From: Pseudaminobacter salicylatoxidans
GTDB lineage: Bacteria; Pseudomonadota; Alphaproteobacteria; Rhizobiales; Rhizobiaceae
Length of the DNA stretch: 64,000 nt
Reading direction: 5' to 3'
Assembly (NCBI RefSeq): GCF_003148475.1
Contig: NZ_QGGG01000012.1
Coordinates: 62,001-126,000 of the forward strand
The position numbers and the translations under genes are program-made. The notes beneath the pieces are model-generated. The model was not told where the DNA came from and searched no databases. It saw only the letters and a program-made list of their open reading frames with translations. Shown here one piece after another: positions 40,336-48,841 of this stretch (its first letter is position 1; each line of letters starts with the position of its first letter).

Positions 40336-40364
40336 ATGATCCCGGACCGTCGGTCCGGGATCAT
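40336..40364. terminator. Perfect inverted repeat after the VOC gene
   Basis: ATGATCCCGGACC-GTC-GGTCCGGGATCAT, a perfect 13-bp stem with a 3-base loop. No T run follows, so termination is likely but not certain. Confidence 0.5.
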
Positions 40365-40438
40365 GTTCTTGCGCGCCGCGAAAGAGCGAATTCTTGATCC
40401 TTGTCGCAAAGCCGGGAACAATAGGGCAGGAGAAGATC

Positions 40439-40648
40439 ATGAAGCCATTGCCGAAAAGATTCATCCATTTGGCGTTTGCCGCAGGTGTCTCGACGGCTGT
40501 TCTGTCGGGTTGCGCGGTGGGCGGCGGGGTGTTCGGCACGCACGTTTCCAACGGGACGGCAACCACCTCGGTGAAGGCGGGTTCCGTTTCCGTAGATGGA
40601 GCCGGCGTTGCGGTGAGGACCACGGAAGAGACAGTCACCACCGATTGA
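40439..40648 (+). CDS. Small lipoprotein of unknown function
   Basis: ATG 40439 follows GCAGGAG and yields 69 residues. The signal (KRFIHLAFAAGVSTAVLSGC) ends in a lipobox LSGC; the mature part is Gly/Thr/Val-rich (AVGGGVFGTHVSNGTATTS) and has no known domain. It may be an envelope structural or stress protein. It lies 50 bases ahead of the SDR gene. Confidence 0.65.
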   Translation: MKPLPKRFIHLAFAAGVSTAVLSGCAVGGGVFGTHVSNGTATTSVKAGSVSVDGAGVAVRTTEETVTTD

Positions 40649-40698
40649 CGCGAAGAGGAGCCCGCCACACACTGGCCCGGCAACGAGGAGAGATTGCC

Positions 40699-41565
40699 GT
40701 GTCGCTGAAGAACAAGACGCTTTTCATTTCGGGCGGATCGCGGGGCATCGGCCTTGCGATTGCATTGCGAGCCGCGCGCGACGGCGCCAATGTGACGATT
40801 GCGGCCAAGACGGCCGAGCCGCATCCCAAACTGCCGGGCACGATCTATACGGCGGCCGGGGAAATCGAGAAAGCTGGCGGCAAGGTTCTTCCGGTGGTGT
40901 GCGACATTCGCGATGAACAACAGGTGGCGGATGCAGTGGCCAGGACCGTCGAGCGTTTCGGCGGCATCGACATCTGCATCAACAATGCCAGCGCCATCCA
41001 GCTTACCGGCACGCTGGAAACGGATATGAAGCGCTATGATCTGATGCACCAGATCAATACGCGCGGCACGTTCCTCGTTTCCAAAATGTGCATTCCACAT
41101 CTGAAGTTGGCGCAAAATCCTCATATTTTGAATCTGGCACCGCCGCTGGACATGGATGCCAAGTGGTTCAAGAACCATGTCGCCTACACCATGGCCAAAT
41201 TCGGCATGTCGATGTGCACGTTGGGCATGAGCGCCGAGTTCGCCGGGGACGGCATTGCGGTCAATTCGCTGTGGCCGCTGACGACCATCGACACCGCCGC
41301 GGTACGCAACCTTCTGGGCGGCGCGGCCATGGCCGATATGAGCCGCACCCCGGAGATCATGGCCGATGCGGCGCATGTCATCCTCACCAGCCCGTCGCGC
41401 GAGAGGACCGGCAATTTCTACATAGACGAACTGGTGCTGCGCGAAGCGGGCGTCACCGACTTCTCAAAATACGCGCCCGGCGTGACGGGCGCGCTGGCCG
41501 GCGATTTCTTCGTGCCGGATACAGTGCTGGAGCAGACGCAAACGGAAGTGACCCGCCCCTGGTAA
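40699..41565 (+). CDS. Short-chain dehydrogenase/reductase, HSDL2-like
   Basis: GTG 40699 follows GAGGAGAG and places the Rossmann strand at the N-terminus; the longer frame to 40336 would cross the lipoprotein gene. The 288-residue protein has SGGSRGIGLAIALRAA (cofactor loop), the NNAS motif, and an active site YxxxK in HVAYTMAKFGMS. Long substrate-binding insertions and the KTAEPHPKLPGTIYTAA segment match the HSDL2 type of SDR. The substrate is likely a lipid or hydroxyacyl compound, unproven. Confidence 0.9.
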   Translation: MSLKNKTLFISGGSRGIGLAIALRAARDGANVTIAAKTAEPHPKLPGTIYTAAGEIEKAGGKVLPVVCDIRDEQQVADAVARTVERFGGIDICINNASAIQLTGTLETDMKRYDLMHQINTRGTFLVSKMCIPHLKLAQNPHILNLAPPLDMDAKWFKNHVAYTMAKFGMSMCTLGMSAEFAGDGIAVNSLWPLTTIDTAAVRNLLGGAAMADMSRTPEIMADAAHVILTSPSRERTGNFYIDELVLREAGVTDFSKYAPGVTGALAGDFFVPDTVLEQTQTEVTRPW

Positions 41566-41661
41566 AGGTCTGTGTGGGCAAGATCCAAGCCGATTTACCG
41601 ATCGCTGGTGAAGCGATACTGACAGGAGCTTTTGCCTCGCCTGCAGGTTCCCTGCGGCAGA

Positions 41662-42201
41662 TTACAAGCCCGGTTCCTGCGGGGCCTTGAGGTCCTTTCC
41701 GCCCTTCTTTGAAAGGCCGGTGATCCTGTCGATATAGGCCAGGATGAAGGCGGAGACCACGAAAGTGAGATGCATCAGCGTCAGCCACATGATCTGCTCG
41801 CTGGTGTAGCTGGCGTGGTTGAGAAAGACCTGCAGCAGGTGGATCGAGGAGATCGCCACGATTGTGGAAGCGACCTTGATCTTGAGCGACCCGACATCGA
41901 TGGTACCCAGCCAATGCACTTCGCCATCATGGTTGTCGAAGCGGCTGACGAAGTTTTCATAGCCGGAGATGATGACCATCACCACCAGGCTTGCCACGAG
42001 CGCGGCGTCAATCAAGCCGAGAATCTTCAGGATCGTATCGGTTTCGTGCAGCACCATCACGTTGGTGGTGAATTCGAACAGCTTCTTCCCGAACGAAAGC
42101 GCGTAGACCGCCAGCGCCACGGCCAGCCCGAGATAGAACGCGACCAGTAGCCAGCGCGAGGCGAGAATGATGGATTCGATGGCGAGTTCGAGACGTTTCA
42201 T
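41662..42201 (-). CDS. yqhA: YqhA-family (UPF0114) membrane protein
   Basis: ATG 42201 (MKRLELAIESIILASRW) is the likely start; upstream codons are unconserved. The 179-residue protein has four membrane segments (about residues 13-35, 55-80, 108-130, 138-160), the conserved FVSRFDNHD loop and the SIHLLQVFLN segment. UPF0114 proteins are inner-membrane proteins without an established role. Confidence 0.9.
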   Translation of the reverse strand: MKRLELAIESIILASRWLLVAFYLGLAVALAVYALSFGKKLFEFTTNVMVLHETDTILKILGLIDAALVASLVVMVIISGYENFVSRFDNHDGEVHWLGTIDVGSLKIKVASTIVAISSIHLLQVFLNHASYTSEQIMWLTLMHLTFVVSAFILAYIDRITGLSKKGGKDLKAPQEPGL

Positions 42202-42604
42202 GGAGCCTTCCGTTAGAGCCTGCTGCAACCAGGTCGAATCACCTGGCGGCGCGTACATGTGGCAAAATCACCTGGATAGACCATGATGTCGTGCGAAACC
42301 GCACTTTTTCGCATCGTGGTCTGGAGAGAAAGCGCGTATTTCAGGGACCGCGCAACGCTTTTCAAGAGCCGATCGCGAGGCAGATTGCCGCTTTTCCAGA
42401 AAGGAAAAGCCCGGCCGGGGAGGGGGGAACCGGCCGGGCTTTCGCCGCAGTCCCCCGGCTAGGGGGACGGGGCAGGGAACTACGCACCAATTGAACTGGT
42501 GCTATGGGCCGGGCGCGTCAATGACCTCGGGGCCGGCTCGCGAAACCGTGATCGACAGCGAGTATCGACCAGGAATCTGGCAAAACCGGGTCGAAAGGCC
42601 ATAG
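42202..42604. other. Intergenic region between yqhA and the OmpA-family gene
   Basis: About 400 bases without a credible gene. The only strong element is the terminator at 42406-42442; the remainder carries the yqhA promoter and nothing else that I could identify. Confidence 0.5.
42406..42442 (-). terminator. Intrinsic terminator of the OmpA-family gene
   Basis: AAAGCCCGGCCGG and CCGGCCGGGCTTT form a perfect 13-bp stem with an 11-base loop; on the minus strand it is followed by TTTTCCTTT. Confidence 0.75.
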
Positions 42605-44692
42605 TCAGCCCCCGTTGCTGGCGACCGGCGCCACCAGCGGCGTGATGCGCCGGATGACCACACGGCGGTTCTGGCGTTCGGGCGCGTCGGTTCCCACCTT
42701 CAGGAACTGCTCGCCATAGCCCTGCGTTGCCAGGTTCTCCGGCGGAATGTCGAAGACATTGGTGAGCGCGTCGGCAACCGATTCCGCTCGTTTGTCCGAC
42801 AACGCCAGATTGGCGAGATCGGAACCCACGGCGTCGGTGTGTCCTTCGATCAGGAAGGTTTCGGCCGGGTTCCGCTCCAGAATGCGTTCGATCGCGGTCG
42901 CCACGCCTTCCAGGCGCTGAATCTCGTTCTCGGCGATTGAGGCCGAGCCGAAATCGAAAGTGATGGTGTCGAGGTCGATGCGCCGCGTCTTGTCGCGGAT
43001 GCGCGCAGAACGCTTGACCTCGTCAATGGAATAAAGGCGCTCGACCGGCTCGACCGGTGGCTGTTCGAGGAAGCGATAATACATATCCGGGTCGCGCGCA
43101 CGCTCGGCCGTCAGCACATATTCGTCCTCGGGAATGTCGAGCCGAAGCGGCGGCAGGTCGAGACCGGGATCGCGCCAGTCGCGGACGCGGTCGAGATCCT
43201 CGTCCTCCACATAGACGAGCACATATTCGCGGCCGTCTGGCGTGATACGTGAACGGCGGATGACGTCGCCATAGCTGTTGCGAATGGTCACGACGCGGGT
43301 GCCGTCGCCACGCTCGATGGTTTCGCGGGTGCGGCCGCGCGACAGATCCTCGTAATAGACGTCCCGCGCGCCATGGCGCATACGCGGGCGGTCATCGCTC
43401 TCCACCATGATCTGCTTGCCGAGTTCGATGATGACGCGATCACCGAATTGCTTGAGCACCTCGGTGCCTTCGGGGCGCTCACGGCGGGAAATGTCGACGC
43501 GCCGTTCCTTGACGCGCTTGCCCTGCTCGGCCGTTACCGGCTCGATCTTTTCGGTGCGCACTTCCCGCTGGGCGGCCTTGTCGTCGGCAGGTGGCGGGCC
43601 GGCTTCCTCCGGCGCGGCCGGACGGCGCTTCTCGCCCCGCTGGCCTCTCTTGCCCTGATCGGGCGTGCCTTCGGCCTGGCCTTCTGCGGGAGCAAGCTTC
43701 TGGCTGTCGGGGACAGGGGCTGCCTTCTGGCTGTCGGGTGTAGGTACGGCCTTACCTTCGCCGGTGGTTTCGGCGGGAGCCTGTTGCTCTTCACCCGTCA
43801 CAGGTTTCTCGGCGGGAGTTGGGGTGGTCGCCTCACTGGGTGCGCCCGGCTGCTCTGTTTCGGGAGCCTGCTGGCCTCCCTTCCTCTTCACACGCTTTTC
43901 CGGCTTTGCCTCTGTCGGTTGCTCGGGAGTGGCCTCCTGCGGTGTTTTCTTTGTTTCCGTCGGCTTTTCGGCGGGTACGGGTGCCGTTTCCTGCTCGGTG
44001 GCTGGCGCTTCCTTACGGTTCTTCTTGCGAGGCTTTTCGGGTGCAGCTTCGGGTTGGGCCTCAGCGGGTGCAGGGGCCATTTCCTGCTCGGCTGCCGGCG
44101 TTTCCTTGCGGTTCTTCTTGCGCGGCTTCTCGGGCATGGCCTCGGGCTGGGCCTCAGCGGGCGCAGGCGCCATCTCCTGCTCGGCTGCCGGCGTTTCCTT
44201 GCGGTTCTTCTTGCGCGGCTTCTCGGGCATGGCCTCGGGCTGGGCCTCAGCGGGCGCAGGCGCCATCTCCTGCTCGGCTGCCGGCGTTTCCTTGCGGTTC
44301 TTCTTGCGCGGCTTCTCAGGCGCGGCCTCGGGCCGGGCCTCAGCGGGCACAGGCGCCATCTCCTGCCCGGCTGCCGGAGCCTCCTTGCGCTCCTTCCGGC
44401 GCGGCTTCATCGGCTGCTCTTCAGCCGGAGCCGCCTCCTGTGCCTGGGGTGCGGCTTCCGGTGCAGCCTCGGCGGGAGCCTGCTCCTTCTTGCGGTGCTT
44501 TTTCGGAAGCACCTCTTCCAAGGGCTGCTCTTCCGCCTGCGCCAGAACGATGGGCGCGGAAAGGTGCGTCGTGAAAGGTGCCTGCACCGCCTCACCAGTG
44601 ACGTTGCCGGGCATCGGCGCTGCAGACAGCGGTGCGGATGCCATGAGCAGGCCGAGCGCGGTGCCCGTCAAAATCCTTGGTTGGCGCTTCAT
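42605..44692 (-). CDS. OmpA-family protein with a long repetitive Pro/Ala/Lys/Glu region
   Basis: ATG 44692 opens a signal peptide (MKRQPRILTGTALGLLMASA, cleavage near LSA-AP); ATG 44707 and 44716 are alternatives. The 695-residue protein has a disordered region (about 45-390) with 31-residue tandem repeats, then a region with R-E-R-rich strands, and a C-terminal OmpA peptidoglycan-binding domain (FDFGSASIAENEIQRLEG, LIEGHTDAVGSDLANLALS, RAESVADAL). It should tie the outer envelope to peptidoglycan. No outer-membrane barrel is seen, so it is probably periplasmic. Confidence 0.87.
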   Translation of the reverse strand: MKRQPRILTGTALGLLMASAPLSAAPMPGNVTGEAVQAPFTTHLSAPIVLAQAEEQPLEEVLPKKHRKKEQAPAEAAPEAAPQAQEAAPAEEQPMKPRRKERKEAPAAGQEMAPVPAEARPEAAPEKPRKKNRKETPAAEQEMAPAPAEAQPEAMPEKPRKKNRKETPAAEQEMAPAPAEAQPEAMPEKPRKKNRKETPAAEQEMAPAPAEAQPEAAPEKPRKKNRKEAPATEQETAPVPAEKPTETKKTPQEATPEQPTEAKPEKRVKRKGGQQAPETEQPGAPSEATTPTPAEKPVTGEEQQAPAETTGEGKAVPTPDSQKAAPVPDSQKLAPAEGQAEGTPDQGKRGQRGEKRRPAAPEEAGPPPADDKAAQREVRTEKIEPVTAEQGKRVKERRVDISRRERPEGTEVLKQFGDRVIIELGKQIMVESDDRPRMRHGARDVYYEDLSRGRTRETIERGDGTRVVTIRNSYGDVIRRSRITPDGREYVLVYVEDEDLDRVRDWRDPGLDLPPLRLDIPEDEYVLTAERARDPDMYYRFLEQPPVEPVERLYSIDEVKRSARIRDKTRRIDLDTITFDFGSASIAENEIQRLEGVATAIERILERNPAETFLIEGHTDAVGSDLANLALSDKRAESVADALTNVFDIPPENLATQGYGEQFLKVGTDAPERQNRRVVIRRITPLVAPVASNGG
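44012..44400 (-). repeat. 93-bp tandem repeats inside the OmpA-family gene
   Basis: The junction motif KNRKE recurs at steps of 93 bases (about 44012, 44105, 44198, 44291, then a diverged copy at 44384). Each unit encodes 31 residues of the pattern EKPRKKNRKETPAAEQEMA plus PAPAEAQPEA. Two middle copies are almost identical at DNA level, pointing to recent expansion. Confidence 0.85.
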
Positions 44693-44881
44693 CAGTGAAT
44701 TCTCCATTGGATGCATAAGTCCCGTCCTGAAAGGAACATAGGACACGAAAATTTGTTCCCCGAAGGCCGCAAAGGGGGCATGAGTGGGGCGATTGCCGGG
44801 CAAACCGGAAGTGTGGGCAAAACCTGCCACAAAGTGCCGGTTTCGCTTGATTTTGGCGTGTTCGCGGGCCACATGCAGGCC

Positions 44882-45328
44882 ATGAACGAACCCTTCTGGA
44901 AAACCACCGAATTGGAGGCGATGACGCCCGAGCAGTGGGAATCCCTGTGCGACGGTTGCGGCAAATGCTGCATGTCGAAGCTCGAGGACGAGGACACCGG
45001 CGACATCTACTGGACGAGCGTGGGCTGCCGCCTTTTCGACGCGGGAACCTGTCGCTGCGCCGACTATCACAACCGTCTCGCGCGCGTGCCCGACTGTGTC
45101 GGCCTCACGCCACAAAATGTGCGCACCATCTCCTGGCTGCCGCAGACCTGTGCCTATCGCCTGGTTGCGGAGGGACGCGATCTCTACTGGTGGCATCCGC
45201 TGATTTCAGGGAATCCCGAGACGGTCCATACAGCCGGCATGTCCATGCGCGGCCGTGTCACGGCGCTGGAAAGCGAACTGGCCGAGCCTGAGGATTTCTT
45301 CGAGCACATGCTCGCCGAGGAGCCCTGA
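44882..45328 (+). CDS. ycgN: YcgN-family cysteine-cluster protein (UPF0260)
   Basis: The 148-residue protein has the family's N-terminal tryptophan helix ([20 protein letters not shown]) and the CxxCxxCC cluster [10 protein letters not shown], then further cysteines in [12 protein letters not shown] and the PDCVGLTP motif, consistent with binding of metal (Zn or Fe-S). Function is unknown. ATG 44873 is an alternative start. It diverges from the OmpA-family gene. Confidence 0.92.
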   Translation: MNEPFWKTTELEAMTPEQWESLCDGCGKCCMSKLEDEDTGDIYWTSVGCRLFDAGTCRCADYHNRLARVPDCVGLTPQNVRTISWLPQTCAYRLVAEGRDLYWWHPLISGNPETVHTAGMSMRGRVTALESELAEPEDFFEHMLAEEP

Positions 45329-45512
45329 AGGCGACCTCGGAAATCGCGTGCAAACCTCTCTGAACACGTATTATTGCGGATAGTTTTCAATGATTTACTG
45401 CATGAACCGCAGATGAACGGCGGATTCTGGAAACATTCAGCAGAGGTCCGGCATTGTCTCCACATTGCTTCGGCAAGAACCGCCGAACGGTTCAGCCAAA
45501 GAGGAGACACCG

Positions 45513-45881
45513 ATGCTGAATATGCTCAAGACCGCCGCGCTTTCCGCCTTCATCGGGCTCGGCGCCATGGCTGCCCTTCCGGCCAGCGCGCAGGCCGATG
45601 GCATTTACCTCAATCTGGGCAGTGGCGGCGCAGGTGGCGGCTTCTATGTCCGCGATAACGATCATCGGTGGCATCGCCCCGACCGCTGGGATCGTCGTGA
45701 CCGCTGGGACCGCCGCGTCTGCACGCCTGAACGTGCGCTCAACAAGGCCGACCGCATGGGCCTGCACCGTGCCCGCGTCGTTGATGTCAGCCGGCGCACC
45801 ATCACCGTGGTGGGCCGCAAGTTCGGCGACCGCAGGGTCATAACCTTCGGCCGCGCCTCGCACTGCCCGATCCTGCGCTGA
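45513..45881 (+). CDS. Small exported protein with an Arg/Asp/Trp-rich centre
   Basis: ATG 45513 with GAGGAG upstream gives 122 residues. A signal peptide (MLNMLKTAALSAFIGLGAMA, cleavage after ASAQA) precedes a Gly-rich stretch, a motif repeated twice (DRWDRR) and a conserved C-terminal half with two cysteines (VCTPERALNKADRMGLHRA; SHCPIL). Antifreeze-like/RcnB-like exported proteins of rhizobia look similar. No function can be named. Confidence 0.75.
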   Translation: MLNMLKTAALSAFIGLGAMAALPASAQADGIYLNLGSGGAGGGFYVRDNDHRWHRPDRWDRRDRWDRRVCTPERALNKADRMGLHRARVVDVSRRTITVVGRKFGDRRVITFGRASHCPILR

Positions 45882-45906
45882 CGGCAGGCCGGAACCCGGC
45901 GATCAA

Positions 45907-45942
45907 TAAAAAGCCCCGGAGGAGTAATCCCTCGGGGCTTTT
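45907..45942. terminator. Bidirectional intrinsic terminator
   Basis: AAAAAGCCCCGGAGG and CCCTCGGGGCTTTT pair around AGTAAT, between two convergent genes. Confidence 0.85.
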
Positions 45943-45998
45943 CCATGTCCATCGCGAGAAATGCAGGCGCCGCTCGATCCGCCGCCCGCATATGCTGC

Positions 45999-46718
45999 TT
46001 ACTTGATCTCGAAAGTGACGTTGACCTGGACGTTGTAGGAGTTCTCGCCGGCCTGGATCGGAACCGCCCTGGCGCTGTCGAAGGCGACGCTCTTGGCCAT
46101 CGGCATCGGGCGCGGCTGGAAGGACTGGTCCGCGATCTCCAACACGCGACCGAGCTTCACGCCGGCTGCCTCGCTCAGCACCTTGGCTTTGGCGATCGCA
46201 TCCTCAACCGCGAGCTTGCGAGCTTCGGTCAGCACCGCCGAAGGATCGTCATTGGTGAAGTTGATGCCGCCGCCCTGGTTGACGCCGAGTGAAACAGACT
46301 TGTCGAGAATGTCGCCGGCCTTGGCCAGATCGCGCACACGCACCGAAAGCGTGTTGGTGACCTGGTAGGCGACCAACTCCGCCTCCTGGCTGCCATCGGG
46401 TCTGTTGTTGAAATTGTAGCGCGGGGTGATCTGAATGCCTGAAGTCTGCAGGTCGCGGTCCTCGATGCCGGCGGCCTTCATGGCCGCGATCACGGCGGCC
46501 ATGGCGTCGTTGTTGGCGTCCAGGGCCTCGCGTGCGGTCTTGGCCTCGCGCATCACGCTGAGCGAGAGCAGAGCGAGATCGGGCGCGACGGTTTTTTCGC
46601 CTTCGCCGGTGACGATGATGCGCGCCGGTGGCTGATTCTGTGCGGCCTGAGCGTGCGCGGCAGCGGCGGGAAGGGCAATCGCAGCAGCGAGCGCGAGCGG
46701 CAGGTAATGTTTCGTCAT
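45999..46718 (-). CDS. SIMPL-domain (DUF541) periplasmic protein
   Basis: ATG 46718 follows TTGGAG. The 239-residue protein has a signal peptide (MTKHYLPLALAAAIALPAAA) and a SIMPL domain starting at IIVTGEGEKTVAPDLALLS, with GIQITPRYNF in the middle and the AKAKVLSEAAGVKLGRVLEI helix. Family members (BP26/OMP28 of Brucella is one) form oligomeric periplasmic rings; the enzymatic role, if any, is unknown. Confidence 0.9.
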   Translation of the reverse strand: MTKHYLPLALAAAIALPAAAAHAQAAQNQPPARIIVTGEGEKTVAPDLALLSLSVMREAKTAREALDANNDAMAAVIAAMKAAGIEDRDLQTSGIQITPRYNFNNRPDGSQEAELVAYQVTNTLSVRVRDLAKAGDILDKSVSLGVNQGGGINFTNDDPSAVLTEARKLAVEDAIAKAKVLSEAAGVKLGRVLEIADQSFQPRPMPMAKSVAFDSARAVPIQAGENSYNVQVNVTFEIK

Positions 46719-46852
46719 GCAAATCTCCAATATCGTCGTCCCTATGCAAGCGGCACTATGGTGCGATTATGGGTTGAATGCGGCAAGTGCAAAACTGTTT
46801 GCGCGTAAAGCCTTGTGCGCTGCGCAAAAAGACACTATCCAGCCGGTGTGTG

Positions 46853-46928
46853 GGGCCTGTAGCTCAATGGTTAGAGCCGGCGGCTCATAACCGCTTGGTT
46901 GGGGGTTCGAGTCCCTCCGGGCCCACCA
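46853..46928 (+). tRNA. ileX: tRNA-Ile2 with CAU anticodon (lysidine type)
   Basis: A 76-base cloverleaf: acceptor GGGCCTG/CGGGCCC, D arm TAGCTCAATGGTTAGAGC, anticodon loop CTCATAA, T arm GGGGGTTCGAGTCCCTC, encoded CCA. The anticodon stem and variable region (GGCGGCTCATAACCGC, TTGGTTG) follow the isoleucine-2 pattern and not elongator methionine, so C34 would be changed to lysidine by TilS to read AUA. Its 3' end is the prophage attachment site. Confidence 0.85.
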
Positions 46929-46985
46929 AAATTCCTTTAAAATCAATTACTTATTTTGTGGTTAGCCATGAGGTTCGCCAAAGGG

Positions 46986-48098
46986 TTAGCCACGGCGGCG
47001 ATTCACCAGTTTTGTGACCTTGTCCATACCTTCGGTGGCGAGCAGCACCTGCTCTGCCTCGCGCGAATAGAGTTCGGCGTGTTCGATATCATCGTGGCCG
47101 AGAATTTTCATGAGCTGGCGGGTTGATGCGCCGCCCTCTGCCAGCATCTTTCCAAGCGTCTTGCGAAGGCCGTGAAGCGTGTATCCCTTGTCGATCTTTG
47201 CCGCCTTCGTCCAATCGGCCATCCTTCCGGTGATCGACTTTGCCGAGAATGGTTCGCCGTATTGCGTCACCAGCACCGTCTCGCCCTTGCGCAGCGTGGC
47301 CGCTAGAACCTCTTCGAGCATAGGAGTGATGGGCACGAAGACTGCTGCCCCACCCTTTTCCTGTACGACTAAGAAGCCTTCAACCTTTCGGCTCGTCTCG
47401 CCTTGCTGGATCTGCCGCGTGCAGCGCTGATCCCATCGGAGCGTCACGACATCGCTGCGGCGATTCCCGAGCCATAAGGCAAGCGCATAGGTGAGGCGAG
47501 GCGTGGTGCCGATTGGCCATCGCTTTTCGAAAGCCTCCATGGCTTCCGGTGTCCAAGCCTTCCAGCCGATATATTCTGGCCGCCATTTCAGCTTGTAGGA
47601 TGGATCAACCTCTATCCATTCCTCATCGAGCGCGGCATAAATCATCTTCCGGATCGCAACGAGAAGGTGTTTGGCCTTGTGGGGCGTGTCGGAATGGTCC
47701 GCGATGATGTCCTTGAGATGCCGGCGGCGCATGTCCTTCACCGGCACGTCGCGCCATAGAAACGGATCGTCAGGCACGATGCGCGACAGCAAGAATTCCT
47801 CGGCTAGCTTCGAATTCTTGGTCTTGGTCGCGATGCTGTAGGCCTTCCACTCGGCAGACTGCATAACCCGATTCCATGCCGCGCCAAAGGTTTCCGGCAG
47901 CGACGCGCCCGGCATCGCCACAACGGCGGCTTTCTTCGGCGGTTCACGGCCTTCAATCGCCGCTCGATATGCTGCCTCAAAGTCTGGCTCGCCGGGAGAA
48001 CCGGGAAGGCTTCTCGTTCTCCCATTGCGACGAAATCGCCAACGAGTTTTGTCGTGGCGGTCCTGATATGACGAGGCATATGGGTAATCATCGCTCAT
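46986..48098 (-). CDS. int: Phage tyrosine-recombinase integrase
   Basis: The 370-residue protein has an N-terminal DNA-binding part, a core-binding SAM-like domain (about 85-175) and a catalytic domain with the expected Arg (NRRSDVVTLRW), Lys region, HGLRKT (His-x-x-Arg), LGHDDIEHAELY with the second His/Trp position and the nucleophilic Tyr. It would cut and rejoin attP and attB at the adjacent tRNA. The gene is transcribed toward the tRNA and is preceded by the excisionase-like gene after nine bases. Confidence 0.95.
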   Translation of the reverse strand: MSDDYPYASSYQDRHDKTRWRFRRNGRTRSLPGSPGEPDFEAAYRAAIEGREPPKKAAVVAMPGASLPETFGAAWNRVMQSAEWKAYSIATKTKNSKLAEEFLLSRIVPDDPFLWRDVPVKDMRRRHLKDIIADHSDTPHKAKHLLVAIRKMIYAALDEEWIEVDPSYKLKWRPEYIGWKAWTPEAMEAFEKRWPIGTTPRLTYALALWLGNRRSDVVTLRWDQRCTRQIQQGETSRKVEGFLVVQEKGGAAVFVPITPMLEEVLAATLRKGETVLVTQYGEPFSAKSITGRMADWTKAAKIDKGYTLHGLRKTLGKMLAEGGASTRQLMKILGHDDIEHAELYSREAEQVLLATEGMDKVTKLVNRRRG

Positions 48099-48107
48099 GC
48101 AGGCAAG

Positions 48108-48356
48108 TTATGCTGCGCGATTTCGGCGTGACAAGAGCCGGTCGAGCACATTTCCACCGTCATCAGGTAGATCAGTGAATGCCGCATCGAGAGCGATCCG
48201 GTCCCAAACCGTCCGTCCGTCCACCCGTTTCGGTTTCGGCATTCGACCATCCTTGACCATTTCGTCAAACTTGGTCGATCCCACGCCAATGTATCGGGCG
48301 GCTTCTTCCCGGCAAAGTCCGCGGGGCGCATATGCGATGTTGTCCGCCCTACTCAT
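48108..48356 (-). CDS. Excisionase/AlpA-like helix-turn-helix protein
   Basis: ATG 48356 follows GGGAGAG; the 82-residue protein contains a winged-helix of the AlpA/MerR excisionase type (LCREEAARYIGVGSTKFDEM followed by a basic GRMPKPKRVDGRTVW wing). Its place directly ahead of int on the same strand fits a recombination directionality factor or int regulator. The longer frame to 48461 is a shadow over the opposing DUF982 gene. Confidence 0.8.
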   Translation of the reverse strand: MSRADNIAYAPRGLCREEAARYIGVGSTKFDEMVKDGRMPKPKRVDGRTVWDRIALDAAFTDLPDDGGNVLDRLLSRRNRAA

Positions 48357-48399
48357 TCTGCTCTCCCGGAACTTCCTCGACCCATCCGCATTGACGGCG

Positions 48400-48639
48400 A
48401 TGCAAGAACGCTTCGAGCCTGTCACGATAATGCTGACCGTTGGCCAGATGCGCAACGTCACCTCCGTTATCGAGGTCGGCGAGGCGCTGCTTGACGCCAG
48501 ATGGCCGGATAAGAAAAGCCAGGTCTACAAGGATGCGGTTTCGGCCTGCGTGGCGTGGAGCGAAGATCTTGCGACGCTTGAGCAGGTCCGTGAAGCCTTT
48601 CGGGATGCTGCCGCCTTGGCCGATGTGCTGATCAGGTAG
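48400..48639 (+). CDS. DUF982-domain protein
   Basis: ATG 48400 gives 79 residues covering one DUF982 domain (EVGEALLDARWPDKKSQVYK, then ACVAWSEDLATLEQVREAF). The family is almost confined to Hyphomicrobiales and has no known function. The gene is the only plus-strand one in the left arm of the prophage; its ribosome site is weak, so the start is uncertain. Confidence 0.65.
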   Translation: MQERFEPVTIMLTVGQMRNVTSVIEVGEALLDARWPDKKSQVYKDAVSACVAWSEDLATLEQVREAFRDAAALADVLIR

Positions 48640-48841
48640 CATCGTCGGCCTCCAAGGTTGCGCGGCCGGCATTCCAACGGCAAGCAAGCTCGATTGCGAT
48701 AAGTTCGTCTTCGCCGCTATTGCCAAAGGAAACGGATCGCCCGCCAATTGTCAGTATGATCTGGCCACCATACGAATATCCGTCGCCATAGAACCATGGC
48801 AAGCGGCTCACAATTGCCTCTGACTCCGTCAGCTTAGTCAT
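48632..48841 (-). CDS. Small phage protein, unknown function
   Basis: A 69-residue protein (MTKLTESEAIVSRLPWFYGD at the start) with a beta-rich centre (GGQIILTIGGRSVSFGNSGE) and a helical C-terminus ending in EADDAT. It overlaps its upstream neighbour by eight bases, consistent with one long early operon. No family is recognised. Confidence 0.6.
   Translation of the reverse strand: MTKLTESEAIVSRLPWFYGDGYSYGGQIILTIGGRSVSFGNSGEDELIAIELACRWNAGRATLEADDAT

Noticed and set aside
44012-44400. CRISPR-like array
   Set aside because: The repeats are contiguous 93-bp units inside a coding frame without spacers.
43373-44741. Plus-strand frames of over 350 codons opposite the OmpA-family gene
   Set aside because: They mirror the repetitive region of the minus-strand gene and have no ribosome sites or recognisable domains.
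48349-48747. 132-codon minus-strand frame opposite the DUF982 gene
   Set aside because: The DUF982 frame has a recognised domain, and the opposing frame has none; the excisionase-like gene starts inside it in another frame.
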